A stretch of 64,000 nt of DNA from Certhia americana (Eukaryota > Chordata > Aves > Passeriformes > Certhiidae). The stretch is from positions 27,128,944-27,192,943 of the forward strand of contig CM031864.1 in assembly GCA_018697195.1 (NCBI GenBank), given 5' to 3'. A model generated the notes under the pieces. It did no database searches. It worked only from the letters and a program-made list of their open reading frames with translations, and was not told where the DNA came from. Shown in pieces: positions 38,286-51,915 of this stretch (within the stretch, counting starts at the first letter, position 1; each line of letters opens with the position of its first letter). The position numbers and the translations under genes are program-made.

Positions 38286-41200
38286 GCATCACCTGACTGC
38301 CTTGTACCAGCTGCGGTCTGTGTGAGTTTTTTTCCTTGACCAGATGAAACTCCCAAAGCATAAATCTTACCCAGAGGAAAGAGGAAACCGAACAAAATGT
38401 AGAAAAACACAGCGTAAAACTTAATGTCAGGGAAAGTGAGAAGGGAATCTCAGATAGAAAAGAAAATTAAGGACTAACTTGGTTAAGTTAGACTTCTCTT
38501 GTGAGGCCATAGAGAATGGACTTAAATACCCTATAACTTATGAAGTGTTTTTTAGAGACATGCAAGGTTCTAGACATATCTCTGAACTGCTAGAAAAAAT
38601 TGAACAGAAGAAGACTAAAGAAGTGAGAAATGAAGCCATGCCCATAAAAAAAAAATTAACTCTGTTCTTTGAAATGAAAAGAACTTCTGTTTCATGTTGA
38701 AATAAAATAAAACAAACAAATAAATAAGTGAAAATCTGTTTCAGCAAACTTTGTAGCAGCTATAAATGGGGAGCTAGGGGAAATCTTCTTTTATTCCTGG
38801 TTTATTTCTGTGTGATAATGACTATGGACCACTCACTTGCTCTTTCCTTTGATAATGATCTGTAGTTTTTCCCTACTGTTTCCTACTTGGATTATAAATG
38901 TAGTTATCCCTAAAAGATACTGTAATATAAACAGCAACAATCTGTCATTTTCTTCCATTATGTAGAACCAGAAGGATTACAGTAAAGTAAGAATCTCCCC
39001 GACAAGAATAATGGTCTTAATTAAAGAACACAAAACTTAGTTCTGTATTCATACCTCGCTTATCATTATTAAACAAAATAAACCAAAAACAAGATTATGA
39101 GATCAGTGTGCTTTTTTTCTCTAATTTTATAACAACTGAAAATAAATATAATTTTGAACAAACCCTTAAAATTTTAATACAAGCACAAAACAAATTGCAG
39201 AAGAGAGGTTTAGTTTTCTGCCATGGGATGTTCAAATAGATTGCAAGGACACCCTTATATTTCTGAAGGAAAATTAAAGGCTATCTAGAAAATTGTATCC
39301 TTCTGTTTTAAAAACAACACATATTTCACTTCACTTAATAATGTATAATAGTAATCAGATCACTCGTGTAACAGTCATAAACAGGGAAAGTATTAAAATA
39401 AATGTCAAAATGTTACTTGTCTTTAATATAAGTTAGGGGACAGACTTGTAATAATGTTTATAACAAATATCAAGTGATTGTATCTCCTAGGACAGTTTTG
39501 TCTTCTTTAAGCAATCAAACCCACAGCCTGAAATGCAATATAGAAGGTGATAGAATGGGTGAAAAAGAGAGCAGTTTTCTACAAGTTAATCTGAATAATA
39601 GAAAAATCAGTATAGATAACAGAGTAAGGGGCCAAAGTCCCAACTTGGAAGATATGGAATTGTAATCTGCACCAGTACAGGAACTTTGAATCACACCCTG
39701 AAGTGATGACAACTCTTATTATAAGGAAAGACAATGTTATTCCTGAAATGCTATTTTTCTCCATAGATAATCTCCTTCTGATGAGTTCATCCCCTGCTGG
39801 CATTGTATGCCTTTATATGCCATTATATTCCAGGGTGGAAAGAAAATCTTCCTATGCAGAATACCTTCCTTGATCCCTTGCAATTTTTGTTTAAGAAACT
39901 ATAAATAAAAACACAACACACAAGTTCTTCCAAAACGAAAAAAGCGCTAACAAAATACCCAACATGTTGGTCCACTTTAAATTCCTCCTTAGTAAAACCA
40001 GCAGGCTGCTGCAGAAGGAAGTAATCTAAGGACCTTGCCTTTCACAAAGAATTCCTAAGTGTTCACATCAATAACTAAAACTGGATTGGAATAGAAGAAA
40101 AAAAAAGGATCTCTCAGAGAACCTGCTTTTCTGACAAGTGATGCATAACATTGCAGAGCTTACGAAGGGCATGTGTTTTAAGGCATATTTAGCATTCTTA
40201 ACAGAGTCATTCAAAGAATCTTGGATTATAATCATAGTGAGACACTAAAGGCTCTGGAGGAATTCTATATTTAACAAGGTCTCTAGTAGACTTCATATAA
40301 ATACATATATCTATACATATGTGTATATACATATATATGGATATATGTATACAAAACACACAGTCCTCCTTACTATCCTACACATTATCAGAAAGGTTTA
40401 TCTGTCCCTTACAGAAGGACAAGATGCTTCCACCTGGGTAAACTGAGTAAAATAAAAGAGCAAAGCTACAAAAATCCCCTGAAAAAAAATGTCCTCCCAA
40501 ACACACCCTCACATTAAATGAACCAAGGGAACAAGAGTCATGATGGCATTAGGGGAATGGTGGTGATGCTAATTAATGGAAATGAATGATGAAGAGATAA
40601 AATTGAATTTTTTTTCTGAGGACAGAGAAATGGCAAAGAGCTCATTTTCTTTGCCACTTAATATAGAATTTTACACCACCTGTTGTTCAGTACCTTTGCA
40701 CTTTAAACTCTTGAAGCTCCTGAAGGTTGTTTAAATTTTAAGTTTGTGAATGAGGTCATGAAACATGAAGGATGTCATAGTTTTTTTTTTTTTAAAACGT
40801 TTCATTACTGCGGTAAAAGCACTACCAAAATGTCCCCATAAGGATTCCATCAGTTCTTGATATTGCAAATGATATTGCACCTTCTATTGTATTTATAGAA
40901 GAAGTGACAACAAAAACCTGATCCATATTGAAAAAACAATCTGCCTCAAGAGCCTTTGTCTTGAAGAGGTCCCACTCTAAGTGCAAACCATACAAAATAA
41001 ACAGAAATGTGCTGTAGGATGTGCTCACAGGGGTTTTAGAGCTGCAATAAGGAATGGTGAGGATTGAAGAGTCCTCACCATTTCAACTGCAGAGCCGCAA
41101 GTTGAAATACAAGTCTGGATCTTAAACAGTCCCTTTGTCACACAGAAGATTTCCTGCTGCGCCAGTGAATAACAAGGAATAGCCACAAAAATAGCACTAA

Positions 41201-43187
41201 TGTCCTTATCATCCATAATTTCTCCTGTTTGTCCAACACATGGGGTTTGGAAATATCTTTTACATGGATAAGTTGTGGTGGATTAGGTGGCTTAGCATTT
41301 ATATTAAAGGAGAGTCTGCAGGGACTGGCAGATTTTGGTGCAGTATCTTTCAGCCTGCTGTTCATGGTACTTCCATCCATTGATGCCTTTTCCCTCTTCC
41401 CAAGCTGCTGCCATTTGTGGTTCATCTGGTGGACAGTAAAGGTAAGAGGGTTTGTCATGAGCAGGTAAATAAGGCTGCAGCACAAACACACTCACCTTGA
41501 AGAGTAATTACACTGCCTCTGCCACGCCATCCATCTCCAATGGCAAAATATTGAGGAGCTCAAGCCCACACACACGCGCCAGTGTTTTTCCACAGGCTGT
41601 TTACAGCCAGCCATATTGATATCCCCAGAAAGTTAGAGAAAAATTTGCTCTGCTCAAATCCTTTCTTGGATATTGAAGTTTATTCTTAAGAGTGAAACAC
41701 TCCTTCTCGAAACCTCAAACTGTCTGTGATACAAGGAGAGCAAATTAACATTGGCTTTACATCTGGCATGAGTTTTACAATCAGTGCTGCTTATTGAAAT
41801 ATAGTTCTGTAAAACATTACTATTATCTGAATGCTCATTACTCCCTTAATTCACCTCACTATAGGCTTGCTCCAAAAAAAATTATGGCACTAGTAAAAAG
41901 GACCCCTTTAAGCTGAGAGTATTCCTGATCAATCACTTACATAGTCCTAACATTTTTAATACCAGCCTGTACCTCTGTCAGAAACGACAGAAGCTCCTGC
42001 TCAGTGATGTAATTCTAAAAGTAATTTCAAGAATATCACCTGTTCTTGTAACCAAAAGTATATTGTCAGTGATCCTTATTTACTCAAATAATACTTGACT
42101 GAGTTCTTTTAATACTCTGCAGCAGTTTCCACTGGCTGTCTTTAGTTTCTATGGAAACACATTCAGTTATTACTTTGTCACACAGGACTGAATTGCTGCA
42201 TAGACTCCCCATCCACAAATCGCCACTTGAAATCTTGAATGAAATATCTCTGCCCTCAGCTGTAGAAATAAAGGTTTGTTGGGTACTCAAAGTCCATTTA
42301 ATTTCCAGCATGAAATGATTGTGATGGGGAAGAAAATTTGATTCAGCATGGCATAATCTTTAATGCATCCTACTAAATCCTGCAGCTGGAGGATCTCAAC
42401 GATTTCCAGTCTTGTAGTTGAGGATGATATTAGGGTAAAAATAACCATTATAAAGAGGAAAATAAGGTTGCTGTGGGAGAAAGCCTCATTGTCTTTCCAA
42501 GGGAGTAATTGCTTTCCTATTGATCCGTTATTTGATTGATTCTTCGATTTAAAATATTCTGCTGAAGTTGAGCATGGTTGTTGAGTTTGTTTCACAGACC
42601 TTTAAAATTTTGATCTCTTTAATATAGGTTGTATTTTCATCTTTTATGGTTTGCACCATGAAAAACCTGAGCATGTTTTCAGGTAATGTTGTTTAGCATG
42701 TAAAACATGAATCCATAAACATAAACCCTTTAGATGGAGTGCAAAACAACATCTGCTGTGCCAAGGTGTAACCCCCCCAACCCCAAATCTTGGTGTTTGT
42801 CTCCCAGATAATCCTGTAGTCGAGTCCAGATGTCATGTAAAGGAGCAGAAGGTGGAGAGATTTAAGATTGGCTGAATTTTGCCAGGAGACCCCAGACAGC
42901 TAATTCCTTTGGCCTTTTCTAAAGCATTAATCATGACTTGGAGGGCACTTCAGTTTAGAGACAGAAACACTGGACTTCAGATGAAACGGGCACAAAGTGA
43001 AAAGATGACCAAAAGTGCAAATGCCTGCTGCAGAAGCCTGATTTTAGCATTGTGGCAGCCAAAAGAAAAATAACCTTTCTCAACTCTCATACTATTCTGC
43101 AGTAAAATTACATTTATTTTAATGTTGAAAAGCATTTTTTAAAATTTTCTTCTGGCCTAATTTTAATTTCTGTTTCCGGGGGGATAG
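38286..43187. other. Intron sequence without recognised repeats
   Basis: About 5 kb with only the TA-rich tract at 40298. A minus-strand frame at 41138-41491 (about 107 residues from its first ATG, near 41458) has a hydrophobic stretch WMIRTLVLFLWLFLVIHW close to its end, but no recognisable family, so I do not call it a gene. Confidence 0.5.
40298..40352 (+). repeat. TA/TACATA-rich low-complexity tract
   Basis: Alternating ATACATATA and TGTATATAC units, with short inverted repeats. Confidence 0.8.
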
Positions 43188-43345
43188 TTTTTTTAAAATA
43201 TATATTAATATTTATATATATAAATATATATTTATATATTAAAATATATTATATACTATATATTAAAATATATAACATATTAAATAATACATTTAAATAT
43301 ATATTTATATATTTAAAAGATATATTTTAAAAATATTAATTTATT
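43188..43345 (+). repeat. Very AT-rich palindromic tract
   Basis: About 158 bp with almost no G or C, made of TATATTTA, TAAATATA and ATTAAAATATA units that are largely self-complementary. Extrusion as hairpins or replication slippage is plausible. Confidence 0.9.
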
Positions 43346-43890
43346 TCTTTTTTCTTTATATATGATCTATTAGGAGCACAGACAGGCAATATCTTCTATA
43401 AACAAACTGATAAATATGAACACCTTGTACATAACACTGACCAGGTTTTCTTCTAAATATCACAGGGCGATTTATTACCAATGTATGAAAGATGGTCTAC
43501 AATGTTTTTTCTACGCAAACTCAGCAAATACTGAGGAAAATACATCACTTACATTGTGGTGGGATTTGCCTTATTCTAGTTCCAGAACCAGAGTAATTAA
43601 GGAGCAGCTCTCTGATTGGAGGAGGGTGGAAACAGTATGCTGTCCCCACAACAGACAGACGGAAATGGATAAACAAAACTTTTCCTTCTTTTGCCAGTGA
43701 CTGATTCACAGTGGAAATAGCGGAAATTCTTTTACTTCCTGAGCAGAGATCTTTCTCAGAAGTGATTGATGGATGAGGCTTTCTGCCCACAAAGGACAAT
43801 ATACTGAGGACAAAGAGACCCAAAGCTCCTTCTAAGGGTCACATGAGTCATATCCTAGTGAACTCAGAACGAGCACCCCATTACATTTTC

Positions 43891-44173
43891 CCTTACCTTA
43901 CCTTACCTTACCTTACCTTACCTTACCTTACCTTACCTTACCTTACCTTTTACCTTACCTAACCTTACCTTCCCTAACCTTACCTTCCCTAACCTTACCT
44001 TCCTTAACCTTCCCTCACCTTCCCTCACCTTTCCTTCCCTAACCTTCCCTAACTTTCCCTTCCCAAACCTTCCCTTCCCAAACCTTCCCTTCCCTTTTCC
44101 ATTTCATTTCATTTCATTTCATTTCATTTCATTTCATTTCATTTCATTTCATTTCATTTCATTTCATTTCATT
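43891..44173 (+). repeat. Compound pentanucleotide satellite: (CCTTA)n, CCTTCC-rich middle, (ATTTC)14
   Basis: About eleven near-perfect CCTTA units (43891-43947) pass into a degenerate CCTAACCTTCC-type section, then into fourteen perfect ATTTC units (44101-44170). The middle section looks like a decayed bridge between the two arrays. Confidence 0.95.
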
Positions 44174-47100
44174 ACCAAATACCAACATTATTAACAGCAA
44201 CAAAAACAAAGAGAAGAGAAATCCTGCAAAGTTTACAAATGCAAATATTTGGGCTGACCCCCAAATCTGGGTTATCCCTGTGTTCTATGCAGATGTAGGG
44301 AGTCTCTTATTAATTTGTACTTTCATTCTTTTACACTGAAAATGGCTCATGAATTTCCCATGTCTCAATTCTCTGAAGTTCTGAGATATTCAGCCCATTC
44401 CAGTGTGTGCTGAGCCATGTTAAAGGCATCAGTCACCTGTGTAGTACATTTTCAGAACCTTTGAGCAGCACTGATTGACTGAGCTGTAGAAAAATACCAG
44501 CTTTTTTCCTCAGGCTCCACTACAAGGTAAGTGATTGCTGTAGATGCTGTCTCAGACACCAGTCACGATTCTCCTGGTTTGCTGCTATAGGAGCAGAGTC
44601 ATTAAGCAGTGAATCTAATTTAGTGCACAAGCAGCACTCATGTCCTGCATGACAATAACTTGCAAATGCTTTCTTAGGCACCACATTTCAGGCTCAGGGA
44701 GCCCTCTCCAATTAAAAATAGATTGTCCTTAATAGAATGTATAAATGTGAACTAGACTATTTGTTCTATTTTCTTTTGCTAGATTTTTTTTCCTTTGTAA
44801 CAAATTTAACCCAACTGCTTTCATCTTTATTGTCCTGATAAGACAGCAAATTTCATTTCCTGCCATCTGTTGCTAAATTTGCAATTTTCCACAAGATCAC
44901 TAGGTACACAGTGGGGGAAATTATGTTAGTTACTTTGGAAAACTTACTATAGATAGGCAAAATGATTCTCACATTTTTGACTTGCCAAACCCTACCCTGA
45001 TGGCTATTTAATACAAATATTAAAGATTCCGCTCTTACGTGCTCTTCTTTGTGAGGCACTTTGTCAGTTTCATCTGTTTCTTCAAATTTACAGTTTATCT
45101 TCTTGGATGTGATGATTTCTTAAGCTTGTTTTTTATTCAAGTGGTCTTTTGCATTCCCTATTAACTGCTTATGTGTCTGATTTTGACAGATCCTTCCTTT
45201 CAATAGCCAAGAATTTGTAGACATGAGTAGTTTTGCTGTAGGAAAACTTTTTCAATTACTCTGTACTCGTGTGGAGATACATTTCCTCTTTCTGTTTACT
45301 ATTAAATTTACACATGACTGCTTGTCAAACTCACACCTCCTTGATGTTCTTCAAAAGCTGGAAAAGATCGTATGAAGATCCATCCATGAGGGTGTGGTTG
45401 ACAATTAACAGATATCTTAAAGCAAAAGGAAGAAACAGCAAATAGATGTTCATAAATTATTTGAAATGGAGGGAATTTTAAGAAAAAATGTGGTCATATA
45501 TGAACACAGACAAGTTCTCAAATATGTAGGCACAAAGGAGATACTCACTGAGGATAAACAAACACTCATAACTTGGTTTCTGGTTCTGAGACTTACAATA
45601 ATCTCATTGCAATTTAAGTGTTCTCATTTGGGACCTCAAAGGAACCACTCATACTTCTTTTGATTTAATGTTGCATGTGTTCCCACTGGGATTCTGAGGG
45701 GAAAAAGGCTTATTTAGCAGTACTGTCTATCAATGCTGTACACCCTTCTTTTGCTATTTCTGCCAACAGGATGTGGAAGTGTTCAGATAATATCTAAAAA
45801 AATTGGAAAGGGTGAGAATTATCAAAAACATTGATTTTCTCCATGTTTATGAAATAAATAAGATAGTCCACAGAATGGAGAAACTGTTAATTTGAAATGT
45901 GAGCCCAAATAATCCATAGATTCACATGTGAATTCAGCAATGAGAAGCTAATTTATAGGGAAACAGGACTTGCTAGTTTCAGGATTTATAAAAATATTTT
46001 TTCTTTGAATTATTTTTTGGCATTTTTCAATTAAAAAAATATTTTTGAAAAAAAAAAATCCAACTATTATTTCAAAATGTTTTTAAAAGCATAAAGAATC
46101 AGAATATGTTTTAACCATACACCCCAATATGTTAATATGCATTTTACATTATTTATCATTCAAAGGGTTTTGCTAAGGTTGATATATTTGCATTATTCCT
46201 ACTTGTTTTGAGGTAATGTCACCTGCTATTATTAATTTTCTTGTTGACCTGCTAAGAATTCTTTATTAAATTTTTTCTTCTCTTACTGGGATCTATCCTT
46301 TTAAGAACTTTAGGAGCACAGAAATGGCACTGCTATAATGTATGGAAAACAGTTCAGTGTTTTGCTTTAGTAAAGTACACCATCATTGCCTCATAAAAGT
46401 GTGCAATACTATATGCTTACAAGTAAACAGCTGAAAAAAAGATTTTCCATAGAAAATTGGGGGGATGTGGTGCTAAAGTATATTTAATATTTTCTCTTAT
46501 TAATTCACTGAAAGTGTAACATATCCTTGACAAAATAAAAAAAATCATTACAGGAAAGTTAGTACTGAGGCCATGTCAGCAGCTGATCTGATCCTTAACA
46601 TATATGCTGAAGAACACAGAGTATAGAAAAGTGGAGTTAATGAGTATTAGTCTTCTATTAAAAGTGATTTTTAAAAAACAGCTAAAATACTACTCAGTGA
46701 ATTTTATTTGTGTAAAGAAAATTTAGAAATTTTTTAATTATTTATGGTTAATATTCTTTGAACTGTCTCTCTTTATTTGTCAAACTGAGAGCAAGGTTTT
46801 CTGCAGATCAATACAACTCCTGTTGCAGAATCAATCTGAATCCTTTTAGATATGGATACAGTTAAAATTAATAAAATTAAAGTATTAATATTTAGTTACT
46901 GGTAAACTTATATTGTCTCACAAAAAACAGCAAAAAGGAATGGGAAAAAACTTAAGTGATAAGAATTTTCTCTTCTTGTGACCCAGCTTGTCACACATAA
47001 TGGAATAAAAGACTATGAATCAAGGAAAATCTGATTTTTTATAAGAAAGCATTTTAATTTAGAGAGTCACCATAAAGGAGAACCCTGATTGTTATGCCAT

Positions 47101-48562
47101 GAGATCAGTGGGAATCTTCTAGCTGATACCAATAGCACATTAAAATAACTTTCTTTGTGATAGGGTTTTCACATGATACATGACAGCAATTCTAATTCTA
47201 TCTGGGTTTCAGCGGAATTTAGATGGATGCAAATTTTTATCTTGTAATTAGTGGGCAATGAGAACCATAAGTGAAATACCCTTTTATGCAGAGCTGTTCA
47301 TACCTCTATAATGTGTTTCTCCTTTTTATTTATATAAATTCTATAGCTGTCTAACCTCCCTCTCACTGTTCAGGTCATCTAGATGCTTGTGAACAGTTCC
47401 CAACATGGAGATACTACCAGGACACTCTGGGGCACATCTTCAGGCTCAAATGTTCTCCTTAATATCTTCTTCTAACTCCCATCATGGCTTTGGGGCTCAG
47501 AGAACAGTGACAGCTGTAACTCTGGTGCTCATGTCACCAGTGCCCTGCCCCAGCTGCCCCAAGCCCCACTTGTGACCACTAGCCCTGCACAGCCCACTTG
47601 GGTCACAGGAGTTCAGCAAATATCTCTTCATGCACTCCCATGCTCAGCCAAGTATTTACACTTCTTCCAATATTTTTATGATCACCCCACAAACAGCCTT
47701 CCATCATTTTACATTCATCATCCTCTTGAAGGGTGAACACAGAGGATAACTGAATTTCTAGGCAGTACATTTCCTTTTGTAAAAGCACAGGAGCTGTTAA
47801 GACTCTAGTCATCATGTAACTATTCACAAGTGCTATGCAACAATAATCCACTTTTATGGGAGTTTGGAAGATGAATATAAAATAACATAATCCCCAGATG
47901 TGCTGTTATGTGCAAAGTCATCCCATTAATCACACTCAGTTTTACTTTACAGCTTAAAGGTATGCAAAGTGTTGCTGCCATTCAGGTGCCTTAGTAATGG
48001 CAGTTGCACACCCTAACTGCATTTTAAAAGCTATCTTCTCAAGAAATTAAGCACTCAATCTTTTCCTTTCCTCCAGTGGAAATGGTAATTCAGCACCTTC
48101 TGATGTCAACAACGTATGCAGAGCAGTCAAAAAACTCTAGGTGAGCAAACAAAACCTCAGCATTGAGACAGCCTCCAGACCTGAATATAGCATGTTAAAG
48201 ATGTAAGAAAAACCCAAAAGTAGTTCAATAATTCTGTTTCTTTATGGATTATCTTAATTGATTTAGGATCTGTACTTTTACATGAGGCTACTGAGCACAA
48301 ATAAAAGAATATGGTAAACCCACATCCTTGTGGGTTGTGTGTACCCACATGGGTACAAGAGATCAGATTATTTGGAGTTCAAAAGCATGAATTCATGCTA
48401 GACTGATATTGCTAATAAGGACATGAAATTTTTCTTACAGCATATAGGAGCTTGCAGACATAAGAGTGAAAACAAGTGATACTTAGTACTGTTCACTTCT
48501 TTCCCAGAGCCAAAAGCATTGATGGGATGGATGGTTAGATTTGAATTGTGAGCAAGCAACCG
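44174..48562. other. Intron sequence without recognised repeats
   Basis: AT-rich. 47360-47600 is GC-richer. No repeat or coding similarity noted. Confidence 0.5.
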
Positions 48563-48824
48563 AGTTTAGATCTTAAAAATATATATATAAGTTAGGCATT
48601 AGGAAAAAACTCTTCCCTGTGAGGGTGGTGAGGCCCTGGCACAGGGTGCCCAGAGAAGATGTGGCTGGCCCTGGACCACTGGAAGTGTCCAGGTCCAGGT
48701 TGGCGGAGGCTTGGAGCAGCCTGGGATGGTGGAAGGTGTCCCTACCCATGGCAGGGGTGTGGGACTGGATGGGCTTTAAGGTCCCTTCCAACCCAAATTA
48801 TTCCATGATTCTGTGATTCTATAT
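48563..48824 (+). mobile_element. CR1 LINE 3' fragment with TA-rich insertion
   Basis: Sense CR1: AGGGTGGTGAGGCCCTGGCA, CAGGGTGCCCAGAGAAGATG, TACCCATGGCAGGGG, GGGCTTTAAGGTCCCTTCCA and the tail ATGATTCTGTGATTCTAT. In the normal GATTTAGATTAGATATTAGG segment, an AAAAATATATATATAAG stretch has expanded at 48575-48592. Confidence 0.93.
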
Positions 48825-51211
48825 GACAAGTTCAGGAAGAGAGAAAATAACTGTAACTAGTTATTACTTTTTATCTGATAGTTGGAAATCCAATTTTCTA
48901 CTAAATCATCAAGGTAATACCTCAGATCAGTCCCGTGGAAATGATGTGAAACAGCCTTTTCTTGAAAAGTGTGGGAAGATCTGTGACTCAGAGGGATCAA
49001 ACTGTGATGTACCCCCCTAAAATGAAGCTTCTCAGAGAGTAAAAGCAGAAACCACAAGTCAGGGCAGTTTTATAAAATTAATGAGGACAGATTTGAGAAA
49101 ACATTCTTTTTTATATATATATATAAACATATATGCTCAAGAAGTTTTTCTTTGACAACGTTGAAGGAAAATTGTATATTTTTGTTAAAGAAAGAGTTCT
49201 GCAACTGCAAACATGAAACTGATTTTATGTGTGCAGTGTTGTATATTTTATATCAATTATTAGGGATTATGATCTGCAAAGGAATTTCTGGTTTTGTTTA
49301 CCATTAGGGTTAGATATTTAAACCAGGAATTGCATACAAATTTTGTGAATTTCATACACACAGGATATCAGTTCCATTTCACTATCACTGTCGTACACAG
49401 GGAAACAAGAACACAGTGAACGCTCTGTACACTTCAAAGCTGCAAAAAGATTAAATAAGTTTTTTTGTAAAATAAATTTGAAAGTTTGGGTGAGATTTAT
49501 AATCCCATAGATTGTGCGACTTGCAATGTCATAGATTTCACAAATGCTTAGAACCATTCATCTGAATTTGTCTGTAGAGCTCTATAGCCAGATGACTGTC
49601 TGCCATTCAGCTAAAAATGAAGTAACAGGCTCTGGAGTCATTATTAGCCAAGATTCACAGGTGCCTTGTGTAGAAACCCTCTTTATAAAGCTTCGCTGCT
49701 CTGTGAGTCTTTATTCAGTGCAGAGAAACTCTGCCTTTCACAGACAGAGGGTCTATTTTCATCTTTGAAGTTAATCCAAGCCTAAGTTGCAGCAACACTT
49801 AGAAACCCAGATGCAGAAATTCTATATAGACTTCCTTTTAAATATTCATGGCTGAAAACCTGTTTCTCTACTTCTATCAATCAAAGCTGAGGATTCTGGC
49901 TTTTATGTACTTTTGCTCATCTCTTAAGCCACAAGTAAAATGTTTTCTCTCCCACATAGTTGATCTTATATCCGGTATCAAGGGCTAAATTGATGAAACA
50001 TAAATTCTGCATGCAGGCCTGGAATTTGCTACATTGGCCTCTTCTCAGATCTTATTTAACTGACGTTTTCTTCAAGGAAGGCTGGACCAGCCCCATCAAC
50101 AGCTCAGCTTTCCATTTCCAGTGCCATGCTCCCCACCTTGGAGACATTTTCAAATTGTCTCGTTTATATTTATACTCTATCTTAGCCATCATGCCAGGAA
50201 CGATCCAACCCAGCAGTGCTTGCTGCACATAGTGCACTGATGAAGCAATATACACAGATGGTAAGCTATCAACTTACATTAAAAAAATCATCAGTTATTG
50301 TTCCTAATTTTTTCCAAAATTAAGGTAGCTGTGTTCAAAAATCTGTAGAAAAATATATGCACAGTTTCAAGGACACAATGCCTTTGGGATCTTCTAAGGC
50401 AAATTAAAGAATTGGGATTTCATCTTAACTATCAACAAGCAGTGACCTAAATTCAGAAGATTTAAAAAACCCCACAACAAATTAATAAAAATTTAAGGTA
50501 ATGAGCCTGATTTTGAATCCTATTGGAAACATCACTGTTTAAAATAAGGAATGGAAATATAAAGGAAAGGAAATGCCTTTCAAAAAGTTAAATTCTTTCC
50601 AAATTTCTTTTTTAACGCAAAGACATACATTAATTTTACTTAATGCAAGAAATGCTGGTGTTTGCTGTACTTTTATGTAACAGGAGAAATTTGAAGGCAT
50701 ATTGAAGTTTTCCCTGTCATACAGGTAGGGCAGGAAGTAATTATCTAAGAATCTGAATAGCTAAAAGCCCATGTAGGAAAATAATTTTTAAAAAATTTTA
50801 AAGTTTGGATTTATTTTTACTACAAAAACCTGGAGAGAATAAATTTTATGGTAAATACGGTGGCAGTTTCACAATAAGAAAAAACCCCTTGCCTTTCTGT
50901 AGGGATTGTAATTACATTTATAGTTTCTTGAGCTTTAAGCAAATAGATTCATTACAAAGTAAGCAAAGAGAAGGTGATTCTGCGTAGAATTCACAGAAGG
51001 CTTTAGTTTGGTTTGGGTCATCTTCTTACTTTAATATCTCAACAATTGAGATATGCTAGTTATTAAAGAAAATAAAATATGTTAGAAAATTTGCAAGTGT
51101 CACCTTTTATCTGGAGTGCCATTAGTTCTGCTCCTTGCAATTGATAAGTCCTTTATTTTATACCCATCATAACCCACCATTTCAAAGATCAGTTTCTAGA
51201 AGTCTGGTAAT
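48825..51211. other. Intron sequence without recognised repeats
   Basis: AT-rich, with a short TATATA run at 49110-49130. Nothing else recognised. Confidence 0.5.
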
Positions 51212-51217
51212 ATTCTG

Positions 51218-51915
51218 TGTTGCGGCCAGGGTTTGTTTCTACTCGTTATTATATTTTATACTTTTATTGTCAGTTGGTTCGTTCTATGTTCCCCCTAATC
51301 CTCTCCCCAGTTGGTTCGCCCCAACATTGTATCCACCCCAGTTCTCTCCCTATATGAAAATTCCCCTCCTCTCTTTCCAGCACTTTCAGTGTCAATCCAC
51401 CTAGCCCTACCCCTATTTCCAGAACCCTCCATGCCAATCCTTCCCTCGTCCAATCCTAAACACGTTCCACCCCCTGGGTGTTCCTGGGTGTCTCCCTTCC
51501 CTCGACGTCCCATTGGTACATGTGACCTTCCTTCTCCTCCCCCCTTTACACCATTGGCCCCAGGGACCCTGGGGTGATCCCCCTACTCCTCCCCTGTACC
51601 CCTACCATTGGTTGAATGATTGTATCCTCCCCTTTGTGTACCCCACTATAAAACCCCATGCACAGTAGTGCTCGGGGTCACGCTCTTCGGTGTCTCCTTC
51701 AGCTGTGCCTCCTACAATAAAGCTGCTGGAACCTTACCTTGGAGTGGCCTCCCCTTTTCTCCTCTACCCAACCTCGATGTGGTGGGTGGATTCTGTGTTA
51801 TCGGTGAGCGTCCTGCTCGTCAGGTTCCACCTGAGGCACGAACATTGCCCAGGTGGTTCCCCGCTCCCGGAGGAATCTGACCCCTCAGCTAGCCGGACTC
51901 CGGCGGGCCGCGTCA
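51218..51915 (+). mobile_element. Solo LTR of an endogenous retrovirus, 6-bp target-site duplication
   Basis: The 698-bp block starts TGTTGCGGCC and ends GGCCGCGTCA, giving imperfect terminal inverted repeats with TG...CA ends. It is flanked by a perfect direct repeat ATTCTG (51212-51217 and 51916-51921). Inside are a TATA box (51649-51655), a polyadenylation signal AATAAA (51716-51721) and several CCAAT boxes in both orientations (for example 51434, 51450, and inverted ATTGG at 51512, 51553 and 51609). CAGTTGGTTCG occurs twice in U3 (51271 and 51308). The base composition is C-rich, unlike the AT-rich intron around it. No gag, pol or env sequence and no second LTR are present, so this is a solo LTR left by recombination. 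A 6-bp duplication is typical of class II or alpharetrovirus-like elements; that assignment is inference. Its transcriptional sense is opposite to BRINP3. Confidence 0.9.
51649..51655 (+). promoter_or_regulatory. TATA box of the intronic solo LTR
   Basis: TATAAAA lies about 60 bp upstream of the AATAAA signal, the spacing expected when the R region starts roughly 25-30 bp downstream of the TATA box. Inverted CCAAT boxes sit about 36, 92 and 133 bp upstream. Activity is not shown by the sequence alone. Confidence 0.65.

Noticed and set aside
41138..41491. Minus-strand frame with a hydrophobic, membrane-like stretch
   Set aside because: No recognisable family; no ATG in its first part; intron location. 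A transcript or homologue in other birds would be needed to call it.
41440..41500. Donor-like AAAG/GTAAGA (plus) and AAG/GTGAGTG (minus) sites
   Set aside because: Isolated motifs with no supported exon next to them.
51311..51880. Pro-rich frames inside the solo LTR
   Set aside because: They reflect the C-rich U3 and R/U5 sequence and do not resemble retroviral proteins.
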